Source: Rahnella rivi
Lineage (GTDB): Bacteria > Pseudomonadota > Gammaproteobacteria > Enterobacterales > Enterobacteriaceae
Direction: 5' to 3'
Assembly: GCF_019049655.1 (NCBI RefSeq)
Contig: NZ_JAFMOX010000067.1
Location: 1-64,000 of the forward strand
Length of the DNA: 64,000 nt
The stretch's first letter is position 1; every line of letters starts with the position of its first letter. The position numbers and the translations under genes are program-made. This document shows positions 34,188-42,295 of this stretch, piece after piece. The notes under the pieces are model-generated. The model made no database searches, was not told the DNA's origin, and saw only the letters and a program-made list of their open reading frames with translations.

Positions 34188-34451
34188 ATGATCCCGCACA
34201 GACTGAAATCAGCACGGAAAAAAGCCAAACTCACGCAGGAGAAACTGGGTGTGTTAGGAGGCATTGATGAAAGCACCGCACGTTCGCGGGTATCGCAGTA
34301 TGAGAGCGGGACGTACAGCCCGAACTTCGACACCTTGTGCCATTTCGCGCGCGTGCTGAACGTACCGGAATGCTATTTCTATATTATTGACGACGATTTC
34401 GCCGAGCAGGTTCTGAGCCTGTATGAAAACTTCAATACGCCAAAAGGTTAA
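34188..34451 (+). CDS. XRE-family HTH transcriptional regulator
   Basis: An 87-residue protein that is almost wholly a lambda-repressor-like helix-turn-helix: IPHRLKSARKKAKLTQEKLG, then RVSQYESGTYSPNFDTLCHFARVLNVPECYFY. A short tail of about 20 residues could mediate dimerisation. The start at 34188 is chosen because the HTH begins there; the open frame runs 14 codons upstream across the palindrome. Its stop shares the TTAA at 34448-34451 with the convergent modC stop. Confidence 0.85.
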   Translation: MIPHRLKSARKKAKLTQEKLGVLGGIDESTARSRVSQYESGTYSPNFDTLCHFARVLNVPECYFYIIDDDFAEQVLSLYENFNTPKG

Positions 34452-35509
34452 CGGTTGACCGACACGCTTTTAATCTGCGCATACAGCCACTGGCCTGCGC
34501 GGATCATCAGCTCGTCCCGCGCCCACGGCGTGATACGCGCCCAGATGACGTGGCCGGCCATCGCCAGTTTCACTTCCACCTGATTGCCGACCTCAAGACA
34601 TTCCAGCACCTGCGCGGGCAGTACGTTGCGAATGCTGCTGTTATTGGCGGTCGGTTGCAGCACCAGCGAAACGTCGGTGGCATTGACCCGCACCCGCAAC
34701 GGCGTGCCCGGTTCTTCGTCCACTTTGCTTATCCACAAACGCTGATCGCCGATCGCCAGCGCGGTCATTTCGTAACGCGGATGGTGCTCCAGCACGCTGA
34801 CGTTCAGCACGCTGCTTTGTTCTTCCTTCGGCAGCCACGGGCGCATCACGTTGCTCGCCCAGACCTCTTCCAGAGTGCCCATCGCCAATACTTTACCGGC
34901 ATCCAGTACCAGGACTTTTTCCGCCAGCCGCAGAATTTCATCCAGGCTGTGCGTCACGTATAAAATCGGAATACTGACTTCCTGCGCCAGCCGTTCGAGA
35001 TAAGGCATGAGTTCGCGTTTACGCGGAAGATCCAGCGCTGCCAGCGGTTCATCCATCAGCAAAATTTCCGGTGCGGTGAGTAACGCACGGCCAATGGCGA
35101 CGCGCTGCTTTTCTCCGCCGGAAAGTGTGAGCGGAAAACGGTCGAGCAAAGCTTCAATGCCCAGCAAACGGACAATACTGTCGAACTGGCCGCGCATCGA
35201 TGCCGCCATGCCGTATTGCAGATTTCCCTTCACCCGATAGTGCGGGAACAGCCGCGCATCCTGAAACACATAACCGACACGCCGCTTTTCCGGCGGCAGA
35301 AAAATCTTGCCCTGCGCATCTGACAGCAGACGGCCATTCAGGGAAATATGGCCGCTGTCGGTTTTTGTCAGCCCGCCGATGGCATTGATAAGCGACGTTT
35401 TCCCTGCGCCGGATAACCCGAAAATGGCAGTAATGCCCTGCGCCGGTAAGGTTTGTGTGACCTGTAAATTCAGATCACCCAGTTGCTGACTGAAATCCAG
35501 TTCCAGCAT
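34448..35509 (-). CDS. modC: Molybdate ABC transporter ATP-binding protein
   Basis: A 353-residue ATPase of the molybdate importer. Walker A is GLSGAGKTS at about 33-41, the signature LSGGEKQRVAIGRAL is intact, and Walker B is LLMDEPLAALD. The C-terminal part (about 290-353) is the TOBE/MOP-type molybdate-binding domain. It is last in modABC, one base after the modB stop, and convergent with the XRE gene with a 4-nt overlap and no terminator between. Confidence 0.95.
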   Translation of the reverse strand: MLELDFSQQLGDLNLQVTQTLPAQGITAIFGLSGAGKTSLINAIGGLTKTDSGHISLNGRLLSDAQGKIFLPPEKRRVGYVFQDARLFPHYRVKGNLQYGMAASMRGQFDSIVRLLGIEALLDRFPLTLSGGEKQRVAIGRALLTAPEILLMDEPLAALDLPRKRELMPYLERLAQEVSIPILYVTHSLDEILRLAEKVLVLDAGKVLAMGTLEEVWASNVMRPWLPKEEQSSVLNVSVLEHHPRYEMTALAIGDQRLWISKVDEEPGTPLRVRVNATDVSLVLQPTANNSSIRNVLPAQVLECLEVGNQVEVKLAMAGHVIWARITPWARDELMIRAGQWLYAQIKSVSVNR

Positions 35510-35510
35510 G

Positions 35511-36200
35511 TCAGCCTCCCAGCCGCGTTCGGCTGCGCTTTGCCAGCCAGTCAGAAATCAGTAATGCCGCCAGTGACAGCAGGATAGCCAGCACGCAAAG
35601 CCGCGCAGCGGCGCCCTCTGCGCCGGGGGTTTCAATCAGGGTGTACATCGCGAGCGGAATGGTGCGGGTTTCACCAGGGATGTTGGAGACGAAGGTAATG
35701 GTTGCGCCAAATTCTCCCAGCGAGCGGGCAAATGCCAGCACCACGCCGACGATCACGCCAGGAACGGACAGCGGCAGGGTGATGGTGAAAAACACCCGCC
35801 ACGGCGAGGCGCCGAGCGTCCGCGCGGCGAGTTCCAGCTTGGGGTCAACGGCTTCCAGCGACTGGCGAATGGCGCGCACCATCAGCGGAAAGGCAACGAC
35901 GGCAGAAGCCAGTACCGCGCCGTGCCAGCTGAAGCTGAAGCTGAATCCGAACCACGCGTACAACCACTCGCCCACCACGCCGCGCCTTCCCATCACCACC
36001 AGCAGCAAATAGCCAATCACCACCGGCGGTAACACCAGTGGCAGATGGATAATGCTGTCGAGCAGGGATTTGCCGGGAAAACGGCAGCGGACCAAAATCC
36101 ACGCCATCAGAATACCAAGTGGCAGACTGCAAACTACGGACAGGCTCGATACTTTCAGACTGAGAAATACCGCCTGCCACTCATATTCACTCAACATCAT
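35511..36200 (-). CDS. modB: Molybdate ABC transporter permease
   Basis: A 229-residue inner-membrane permease with about five to six TM segments. The ATPase-contact EAA loop is seen as ELAARTLGASPWRVFFTITLP. It forms the ModB2C2 channel. Its ATG overlaps the modA stop (ATGATG/TGA), so it is coupled to modA. Confidence 0.95.
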   Translation of the reverse strand: MMLSEYEWQAVFLSLKVSSLSVVCSLPLGILMAWILVRCRFPGKSLLDSIIHLPLVLPPVVIGYLLLVVMGRRGVVGEWLYAWFGFSFSFSWHGAVLASAVVAFPLMVRAIRQSLEAVDPKLELAARTLGASPWRVFFTITLPLSVPGVIVGVVLAFARSLGEFGATITFVSNIPGETRTIPLAMYTLIETPGAEGAAARLCVLAILLSLAALLISDWLAKRSRTRLGG

Positions 36201-36973
36201 TTGCGTGGCGTAAATCCATAATGGGTGAAGATCTCAGCGGCAGCAGGCGTTTTCAGGTAATCGTAAAACGCGCTGACCGTTGGATTTTCATGGCCTTTAA
36301 CAATAGCCATCGGATATTCAACCGGCTTATGGCTTGCAGCCGGGAAGATACCGACAACCTTCACTTTTTTGCTGGCGATGGCATCAGAGCCGTACACGAT
36401 ACCCAGCGGCGCTTCTTCACGCTCTACCAGCGCCATCGCGGCACGCACGTCGCTGGCGCGCGCCAGTTTCGGTTCCAGCGTGGTCCAGGCACCCAGTTTT
36501 TGCAGCGCCTCTTTCGCATAAATGCCCGCCGGGACGTGATCCGGATCGCCCACGGCTAAGCGGCTGTCGCCAATCAGTTTCAGCCATTCTGTTTTTTCAG
36601 AGATATCGACTTTATCGATTTTGCTGGTTTTAGCCGAGATCAGCACCAGCTCATTGCCGAGCAGAGTATAACGGGTGTTATCGACAATTTGTTGCTTGCC
36701 GATGGCGTAATCCATCCATTGCTGATCGGCAGAAATGAACAGATCGGCCGGTGCACCCTGCTCAATCTGGCGTGCCAGAGTGGATGACGATGCGAAAGAA
36801 GACACCACCTGCACGCCTTTTTCTTTCTGATACTGCGTGGCGATATCCTGCAGGGCGTTAGTCAGCGACGCGGCGGCAAACACCGTGATTTTCTCTGCGG
36901 CCTGCGCCTGAACGTTCAGACCTGCCACCAGCACGGTCGCCGTCAATAATTTCGCCCAAGAAGTTTTCATCAT
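36197..36973 (-). CDS. modA: Molybdate-binding periplasmic protein
   Basis: A 258-residue exported binding protein. The signal peptide MKTSWAKLLTATVLVAGLN is cleaved near VQAQAA. FAAASLTNALQDIA, SFASSSTLARQIEQGAPADLFISAD and the DVRAAMALVEREEAPLGIVYGSDA segment are typical of ModA, whose Ser and Tyr residues bind the oxyanion. It is first in the operon and is preceded by a ModE-type operator. Confidence 0.95.
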   Translation of the reverse strand: MMKTSWAKLLTATVLVAGLNVQAQAAEKITVFAAASLTNALQDIATQYQKEKGVQVVSSFASSSTLARQIEQGAPADLFISADQQWMDYAIGKQQIVDNTRYTLLGNELVLISAKTSKIDKVDISEKTEWLKLIGDSRLAVGDPDHVPAGIYAKEALQKLGAWTTLEPKLARASDVRAAMALVEREEAPLGIVYGSDAIASKKVKVVGIFPAASHKPVEYPMAIVKGHENPTVSAFYDYLKTPAAAEIFTHYGFTPRK

Positions 36974-37014
36974 TTTTCCTCGCCTGTTATGGGTTATTCA
37001 TGCTTTTGAAGATG

Positions 37015-37038
37015 CGTTATGTACGCAACAATATAGCG
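37015..37038. promoter_or_regulatory. ModE-type operator upstream of modA
   Basis: CGTTATGTA, 6 bp, AATATAGCG is a dyad with the ModE half-site spacing seen at moaA (10934). It has one mismatch in the left arm and two in the right. It lies 42-65 bp before the modA ATG, where molybdate-loaded ModE would repress. Confidence 0.7.
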
Positions 37039-37149
37039 CAGGAAAAAGGAGTGTCATCTGATTTATCGGCGGAAATGGCAGGAACTTGATGTTTGTTGAT
37101 CTGGCTTCGCTGAAGAGTTTTCAAAGGGTTGTCTTTTCAACTGGGCTTA

Positions 37150-37183
37150 GAAAAAAGAAAACCCGGCACAGGGGCCGGGTTAT
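37150..37183 (-). terminator. acrZ terminator
   Basis: The stem AACCCGGC / GCCGGGTT is followed on the minus strand by TTCTTTTTTC, 20 bp past the acrZ stop. Confidence 0.8.
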
Positions 37184-37203
37184 TCGAATCAATACTGCGG
37201 GTA

Positions 37204-37359
37204 TCAGTAATGAGGCTTATTGCGGGACTCTTTAGAGTGGCCGACGACCGAAATGATGTTGAAAACTTCGCCCAGTCCCCAGATCAGGCCCAGGATCACC
37301 GCGATGAAGATCGGCACCATGATGGCAGCGAATACCAAACTTTCGATTAATTCTAACAT
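37204..37359 (-). CDS. acrZ: AcrAB-TolC efflux pump accessory small membrane protein
   Basis: A 51-residue single-pass protein. In E. coli AcrZ (YbhT, 49 residues) binds AcrB and changes its substrate range. The sequence MLELIESLVFAAIMVPIFIA and the following VILGLIWGLGEVFNI match it closely. The start at 37359 is set by this homology; the frame extends 28 codons upstream without support. It sits between modA and modE as in E. coli. Confidence 0.93.
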   Translation of the reverse strand: MLELIESLVFAAIMVPIFIAVILGLIWGLGEVFNIISVVGHSKESRNKPHY

Positions 37360-37531
37360 GATAGCCTCACTTGACTGGCTGAATCGCACAACACGGCGAT
37401 GTTCATAAACTGAATTACAGACTGTGACGGATAATAACAGCACGGGGCTGCAATTACTTTAGCATTTCGCCAACTTGCCTGCAGACCGGTTTAACGGCGA
37501 CAATGCCCCTTCGTCCATTAAGGAAGCTGAC

Positions 37532-38314
37532 ATGCAAGCTGAAATCCTGTTAACCCTCAAGCTGCGGGAGCGGTTGTTCGCTGACCCGCGTCGTATGGAA
37601 TTACTGCGCCAGATACGCCATACCGGTTCAATCAGCCAGGGCGCGAAGCTGGCGGGTATCAGTTATAAAAGCGCGTGGGACGCCATCAACGAGATGAACC
37701 AGCTGGCCGATGATACCCTGGTCGAGCGCAGTACCGGCGGTAAAGGCGGCGGTGGCGCGATCCTCACGCCTTACGGTGAGCGGCTGATCCAGCTGTACGA
37801 ACTGCTGGCGCAGATCCAGCAAAAAGCTTTTGATGTGCTGAAAGAAGATTCCCTGCCCCTCGACAGCCTGCTGGCCGCCATTTCGCGCTTCTCCCTGCAG
37901 ACCAGCGCGCGCAATCAGTTCTTCGGCAACGTGGTGGAACGCAGCCACGAAACGGTACAGCAGCATATTGATGTGGTGCTGGCTGATGGCGAAACCCGGA
38001 TCCGCGCCGCCATCACCGAACAAAGTGCTGACCGGCTGGCGCTGACGCCCGGCAAAGAAGTGCTGGTGCTGATCAAAGCGCCGTGGATCACCCTCGGGCT
38101 CAGCGCAGAAAATCCGCATAACGCATTACCGGGCGAAGTGACCCATATTCAGCGCGGCGAACTGAACAGCGAGGTGCTGCTGAAACTCACCGGCGGCGAG
38201 ACGTTGTGCGCCACCGTGCCGAACCAGGATACCGACAGTCTGCGGCTGGCGACCGGTCAGTCTGTGTTTGCTCAGTTTGATGACGATAAAGTGATTCTTG
38301 CCACGCTGTGCTAA
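37532..38314 (+). CDS. modE: Molybdate-responsive transcriptional regulator
   Basis: A 260-residue regulator. The N-terminal winged helix (MELLRQIRHTGSISQGAKLAGISYKSAWDAI) binds DNA and the C-terminal tandem MOP domains (SARNQF, HIDVVLADGETRI, GLSAENPHNALPGEVTHIQRG) bind molybdate. When loaded it represses modABC and activates moa in E. coli. The start at 37532 follows TAAGGAAGC. Matching operators are found before modA and moaA in this window. Confidence 0.95.
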   Translation: MQAEILLTLKLRERLFADPRRMELLRQIRHTGSISQGAKLAGISYKSAWDAINEMNQLADDTLVERSTGGKGGGGAILTPYGERLIQLYELLAQIQQKAFDVLKEDSLPLDSLLAAISRFSLQTSARNQFFGNVVERSHETVQQHIDVVLADGETRIRAAITEQSADRLALTPGKEVLVLIKAPWITLGLSAENPHNALPGEVTHIQRGELNSEVLLKLTGGETLCATVPNQDTDSLRLATGQSVFAQFDDDKVILATLC

Positions 38315-38439
38315 AAATGCTCTGTTAATCATATCCTTGCAGAATCAGCGTTAACACTTTGCAGAATTGTCAATTGACTTGCACGGCGGCAGCGCTTATC
38401 CCTTCTTACATAACATGCCTGCATAAAAAGGGATAAATC

Positions 38440-39909
38440 ATGCCGTCGTTGCACATCTCGCAAGGTATTTTCCGCCTGAGCGATACCCGAACCCTCACAC
38501 TTTCCGATCTGACCCTGCAGCAGAGTGACACCTGGGCCTTCGTTGGCTCCAACGGCAGCGGAAAATCCGCGCTGGCGCGTGCGCTTGCCGGTGACTTGAC
38601 GCTTCTCAAAGGCACGCGCGAGACCAGTTTTGCGCATATCGTCAGGCTTTCTTTCGAGCAGCTGCAAAAACTGGTGGCCGATGAATGGCAGCGCAACAAC
38701 ACCGATTTGCTCAGCGAAGGCGAGGACGATACCGGCCGCACCACCGCTGACATCATTCAGGAAGAGATGAAAGATCCGGCGCGCTGTGCCGCCCTCGCCG
38801 CCCAATTTGGCATTGAGAAACTCCTCGATCGCCGCTTCAAATACCTTTCTACCGGCGAAACCCGCAAAACACTGCTGTGTCAGGTGTTGATGCAACAACC
38901 CGATTTGCTGGTGCTCGACGAACCCTTCGACGGTCTGGACGTCAACGCCCGCGCCCAGCTGGCGCAGTTGCTCGCCACGCTGGCAGAACACGGGCAGACC
39001 ATGGTGCTGGTGCTGAACCGCTTTGACGATATTCCGCCGTTCGTTCAACACGTCGGCGTGCTGGCCGATTGCACGCTGGCGTCATTCGGCCCGCGTGAAC
39101 AGGTGATGGCCGATGCCCTGGTGGCGCAGCTGGCGCACAGTGAAAGCCTGAGCGGCATGGCGGTACCGGAAGCCGAAGACCCGACGATGCGTGTGAGCCC
39201 GCCGGCAGACTGCCCGCTGATCGTTTTGCGCGACGGTGTGGTGCAATACGACGATAAACCTATCCTGCATCACCTGAGCTGGCAGGTTGACCCCGGTCAG
39301 CACTGGCAAATCACCGGGCAAAACGGAGCGGGTAAATCCACCCTGCTCAGCCTGATTACCGGCGATCACGCGCAGGGCTACAGCAACGATCTGACGCTTT
39401 TTGGCCGCCGTCGTGGCAGCGGTGAAACCATCTGGGACATCAAACGCCATATCGGTTACGTCAGCAGCAGCCTGCATCTCGACTACCGTGTCAGCACCAG
39501 CGTGCGCAACGTCATTACGTCGGGTTTCTTCGATTCCATCGGGATTTATCAGGCCGTTTCCGACCGGCAGCGCCTGCTCACCGCGCAGTGGCTGACTCTC
39601 CTCGGCCTCGGCGGCAGCGCCGGAGATACGCCGTTTCACAGTTTGTCATGGGGGCAACAGCGGCTGGCCCTGATTGCCCGCGCGCTGGTGAAACACCCTG
39701 CGCTGCTGATCCTCGATGAACCGTTACAGGGTCTGGATCCGATCAACCGTCAGCTGGTGCGGCGCTTTGTGGATATTCTGATTGGCGAAGGTGACACCCA
39801 GTTGCTGTTTGTTTCGCATCACGCTGAAGATGCGCCTGAGTGCATTACTCACCGCCTGAGTTTTATTCCTGACGGCGATATTTACCGGTATCAGACAGAA
39901 CAGCTGTAA
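38440..39909 (+). CDS. modF: ModF, duplicated ABC ATPase linked to molybdate genes
   Basis: A 489-residue protein with two ABC ATPase halves. Walker A sites are GSNGSGKSA (about 36-44) and GQNGAGKST (about 290-298). The first half has STGETRKTLL as its signature and VLDEPFDGLD as Walker B; the second has SWGQQRLALIARAL and LILDEPLQGLD. It is cytosolic with no membrane segments. In E. coli modEF is an operon; ModF's biochemical role is unclear. It lies 125 bp downstream of modE. Confidence 0.92.
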   Translation: MPSLHISQGIFRLSDTRTLTLSDLTLQQSDTWAFVGSNGSGKSALARALAGDLTLLKGTRETSFAHIVRLSFEQLQKLVADEWQRNNTDLLSEGEDDTGRTTADIIQEEMKDPARCAALAAQFGIEKLLDRRFKYLSTGETRKTLLCQVLMQQPDLLVLDEPFDGLDVNARAQLAQLLATLAEHGQTMVLVLNRFDDIPPFVQHVGVLADCTLASFGPREQVMADALVAQLAHSESLSGMAVPEAEDPTMRVSPPADCPLIVLRDGVVQYDDKPILHHLSWQVDPGQHWQITGQNGAGKSTLLSLITGDHAQGYSNDLTLFGRRRGSGETIWDIKRHIGYVSSSLHLDYRVSTSVRNVITSGFFDSIGIYQAVSDRQRLLTAQWLTLLGLGGSAGDTPFHSLSWGQQRLALIARALVKHPALLILDEPLQGLDPINRQLVRRFVDILIGEGDTQLLFVSHHAEDAPECITHRLSFIPDGDIYRYQTEQL

Positions 39910-39914
39910 TCCCT

Positions 39915-39948
39915 CACGGCCTTCCTGCTGCGGAAGGCCGCTTTTCTG
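39915..39948 (+). terminator. modF terminator
   Basis: The stem CGGCCTTCC / GGAAGGCCG with a 6-nt loop is followed by CTTTTCT. Confidence 0.85.
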
Positions 39949-40004
39949 ACGACATCCTGCTTTTTTCTCCCCTGAAACTGTTTTCAAACCCTGCTGAGCA
40001 ATCA

Positions 40005-40020
40005 GTGTAATCGATTACAC
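40005..40020. promoter_or_regulatory. GalR/GalS operator 1 (distal, extra)
   Basis: GTGTAATCGATTACAC is a perfect palindrome and an exact match to the GalR/GalS consensus. It lies 109 bp upstream of operator 2. E. coli has no site at this position. Confidence 0.8.
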
Positions 40021-40113
40021 AAGCCGCCTGTTGTGGGGCGAGATGATTTACACTCCGCTTTCGATATCGCCGGTATCACCTGTTTAGCGCCGTGGAAAGG
40101 TGATAAACTGTTT

Positions 40114-40129
40114 GTGTAAGCGATTCCAT
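40114..40129. promoter_or_regulatory. GalR/GalS operator 2 (equivalent of E. coli OE)
   Basis: GTGTAAGCGATTCCAT matches the E. coli external operator GTGTAAACGATTCCAC at 14 of 16 positions and lies the same way relative to galE. Confidence 0.8.
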
Positions 40130-40206
40130 TTTATTGGGGATGGATCACCTTTTTCAGCCAAGCAGCGTGATATCGTTGCAACATTGATACTCATCGGGGA
40201 GCGATT

Positions 40207-41223
40207 ATGTACGTCTTAGTCACAGGTGGTAGCGGTTACATCGGCAGTCATACTTGCGTGCAGTTGATTGAAGCGGGTTACACACCCGTCATTCTGGACA
40301 ACCTTCACAACAGTAAAGTCAGCGTGCTTGAACGTATCAACACGCTCACCGGCAAAACGCCGCTGTTCTACGAAGGCGATATCCGTGACCGCGCGATCCT
40401 CGATAAAATTTTCAGCGAACACCAGATTCATTCGGTGATTCACTTCGCAGGCTGGAAAGCCGTGGGCGAATCCGTCGCCAAACCGCTGGCGTATTACGAC
40501 AATAACGTCACCGGTACGCTGGTCCTTCTTGAAGCCATGCGCGATGCGGGCGTCAAAAACCTGATTTTCAGCTCCTCGGCGACCGTGTATGGCGATCAGC
40601 CAAAAACACCTTACGTTGAGGACTTCCCGACCGGTAACCCTTCCAGCCCTTATGGCCGCAGCAAACTGATGGTCGAGCAAATTCTGGAAGACGTTCAGCG
40701 CGCTGAGCCGGAGTGGAGCATGACGCTGCTGCGCTATTTCAACCCGGTCGGCGCACATCCGTCAGGCCTGATGGGTGAAGATCCGCAGGGCGTGCCGAAT
40801 AACCTGATGCCGTTTATCGCGCAGGTGGCTGTCGGGCGCCGTGAGTCCGTTGCCGTATTTGGCAATGATTATCCGACCAAAGACGGTACCGGCGTGCGTG
40901 ATTACATCCACGTTGTCGATCTGGCTGACGGCCATCTGGCGGCGATGAAAACCCTGCACAATAAATCCGGCGTTCACATTTACAACCTCGGCGCGGGTTT
41001 CGGCCAAAGCGTGCTGGAAGTGATCAACGCCTTCAGCAAAGCCTGCGGCAAACCGGTGAAATACACCTTTGCACCACGCCGTGACGGCGACTTACCGGCC
41101 TACTGGGCAGACCCGGCCAAAGCCGAAAAAGAGCTCAACTGGAAAGTCACCCGTACGCTGGAAGATATGGCGAATGACACCTGGCTGTGGCAGTCGAAAA
41201 ACCCGCAAGGTTACCCAGACTAA
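40207..41223 (+). CDS. galE: UDP-glucose 4-epimerase
   Basis: A 338-residue SDR-type epimerase, the same length as E. coli GalE. The NAD motif is GGSGYIGSH at the start; the catalytic Ser (SSSATVYG) and the YxxxK pair (YGRSK) are present. It interconverts UDP-galactose and UDP-glucose. First of galETKM. A GGGGAG precedes the ATG, and its early codons contain the intragenic Gal operator at 40226-40241. Confidence 0.97.
   Translation: MYVLVTGGSGYIGSHTCVQLIEAGYTPVILDNLHNSKVSVLERINTLTGKTPLFYEGDIRDRAILDKIFSEHQIHSVIHFAGWKAVGESVAKPLAYYDNNVTGTLVLLEAMRDAGVKNLIFSSSATVYGDQPKTPYVEDFPTGNPSSPYGRSKLMVEQILEDVQRAEPEWSMTLLRYFNPVGAHPSGLMGEDPQGVPNNLMPFIAQVAVGRRESVAVFGNDYPTKDGTGVRDYIHVVDLADGHLAAMKTLHNKSGVHIYNLGAGFGQSVLEVINAFSKACGKPVKYTFAPRRDGDLPAYWADPAKAEKELNWKVTRTLEDMANDTWLWQSKNPQGYPD
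40226..40241. promoter_or_regulatory. GalR/GalS operator 3 (intragenic, equivalent of E. coli OI)
   Basis: GTGGTAGCGGTTACAT is identical to the E. coli internal operator. It lies within the codons for the Gly-Gly-Ser-Gly-Tyr-Ile motif of galE, 112 bp from operator 2 (114 bp in E. coli). Confidence 0.85.
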
Positions 41224-41242
41224 GGCGGACTAAGGAATCTTT

Positions 41243-42295
41243 ATGACCACGTTTAACCCAATTGATCACCCACATCGTCGCTACAATCCGCTGACCGATC
41301 AGTGGATTTTAGTCAGCCCGCACCGCGCCAAGCGCCCGTGGCAAGGGCAGCAGGAAGCCGTTTCGGATGAGGTTCTGCCGGCGCACGATCCTGACTGCTT
41401 CCTGTGTCCGGGGAATACCCGCGTCACCGGTGATGTGAATCCTCAGTACACCAGCACCCATGTGTTCACCAACGATTTTGCTGCACTGATGCCAGACACA
41501 CCGTTTGCGCCGGAAAGTACCGATCCGCTGATGCGTCTGGAAAGTGCGCGCGGCACCAGCCGGGTGATTTGCTTTTCACCCGATCACAGCAAAACGCTTC
41601 CGCAACTTTCCGTAGAAGCGCTGACCGATGTGGTGAAAACCTGGCAGGAACAGAGCGCTGATCTGGGTAAATCCTACCCGTGGGTGCAAGTTTTCGAGAA
41701 CAAAGGCGCGGCAATGGGCTGCTCCAACCCGCATCCGCACGGCCAGATCTGGGCCAACAGTTTCCTGCCAAACGAAGCTGAACGTGAAGACCGCCTGCAA
41801 CGTGCCTATCTCGAACAACAGGGTTCGCCGATGCTGGTCGATTATGCTCAGCGCGAACTGGCCGACGGCAGCCGTACGGTGGTGGAAACCGAACACTGGC
41901 TGGCGGTGGTGCCTTACTGGGCGGCGTGGCCATTCGAGACACTGCTGCTGCCGAAAGCGCACATCCTGCGCATCACTGATTTAACCGAAGCACAGCGCAG
42001 TGATTTAGCCCTGGCCCTGAAAAAACTGACCAGCCGCTACGACAATCTGTTCCAGTGCTCTTTCCCGTATTCAATGGGCTGGCATGGCGCGCCGTTTACC
42101 GAAGGCGACCACCAGCACTGGCAGTTACATGCCCACTTCTATCCGCCGTTGCTGCGTTCAGCCACGGTACGCAAATTCATGGTCGGCTACGAAATGCTGG
42201 CTGAAACCCAACGCGACCTGACGGCGGAACAAGCCGCTGAACGTCTGCGGGCGGTGAGTGATGTCCATTATCGTGAGGCCGGAGAAAAACAATGA
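41243..42295 (+). CDS. galT: Galactose-1-phosphate uridylyltransferase
   Basis: A 350-residue HIT-superfamily enzyme that transfers UMP between glucose-1-phosphate and galactose-1-phosphate. The active-site NPHPHGQIWA contains the His-Pro-His nucleophile. CFLCPGN supplies zinc ligands, and MGWHGAPF is typical. It starts 19 bp after galE and overlaps galK by 4 nt. Confidence 0.97.
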   Translation: MTTFNPIDHPHRRYNPLTDQWILVSPHRAKRPWQGQQEAVSDEVLPAHDPDCFLCPGNTRVTGDVNPQYTSTHVFTNDFAALMPDTPFAPESTDPLMRLESARGTSRVICFSPDHSKTLPQLSVEALTDVVKTWQEQSADLGKSYPWVQVFENKGAAMGCSNPHPHGQIWANSFLPNEAEREDRLQRAYLEQQGSPMLVDYAQRELADGSRTVVETEHWLAVVPYWAAWPFETLLLPKAHILRITDLTEAQRSDLALALKKLTSRYDNLFQCSFPYSMGWHGAPFTEGDHQHWQLHAHFYPPLLRSATVRKFMVGYEMLAETQRDLTAEQAAERLRAVSDVHYREAGEKQ

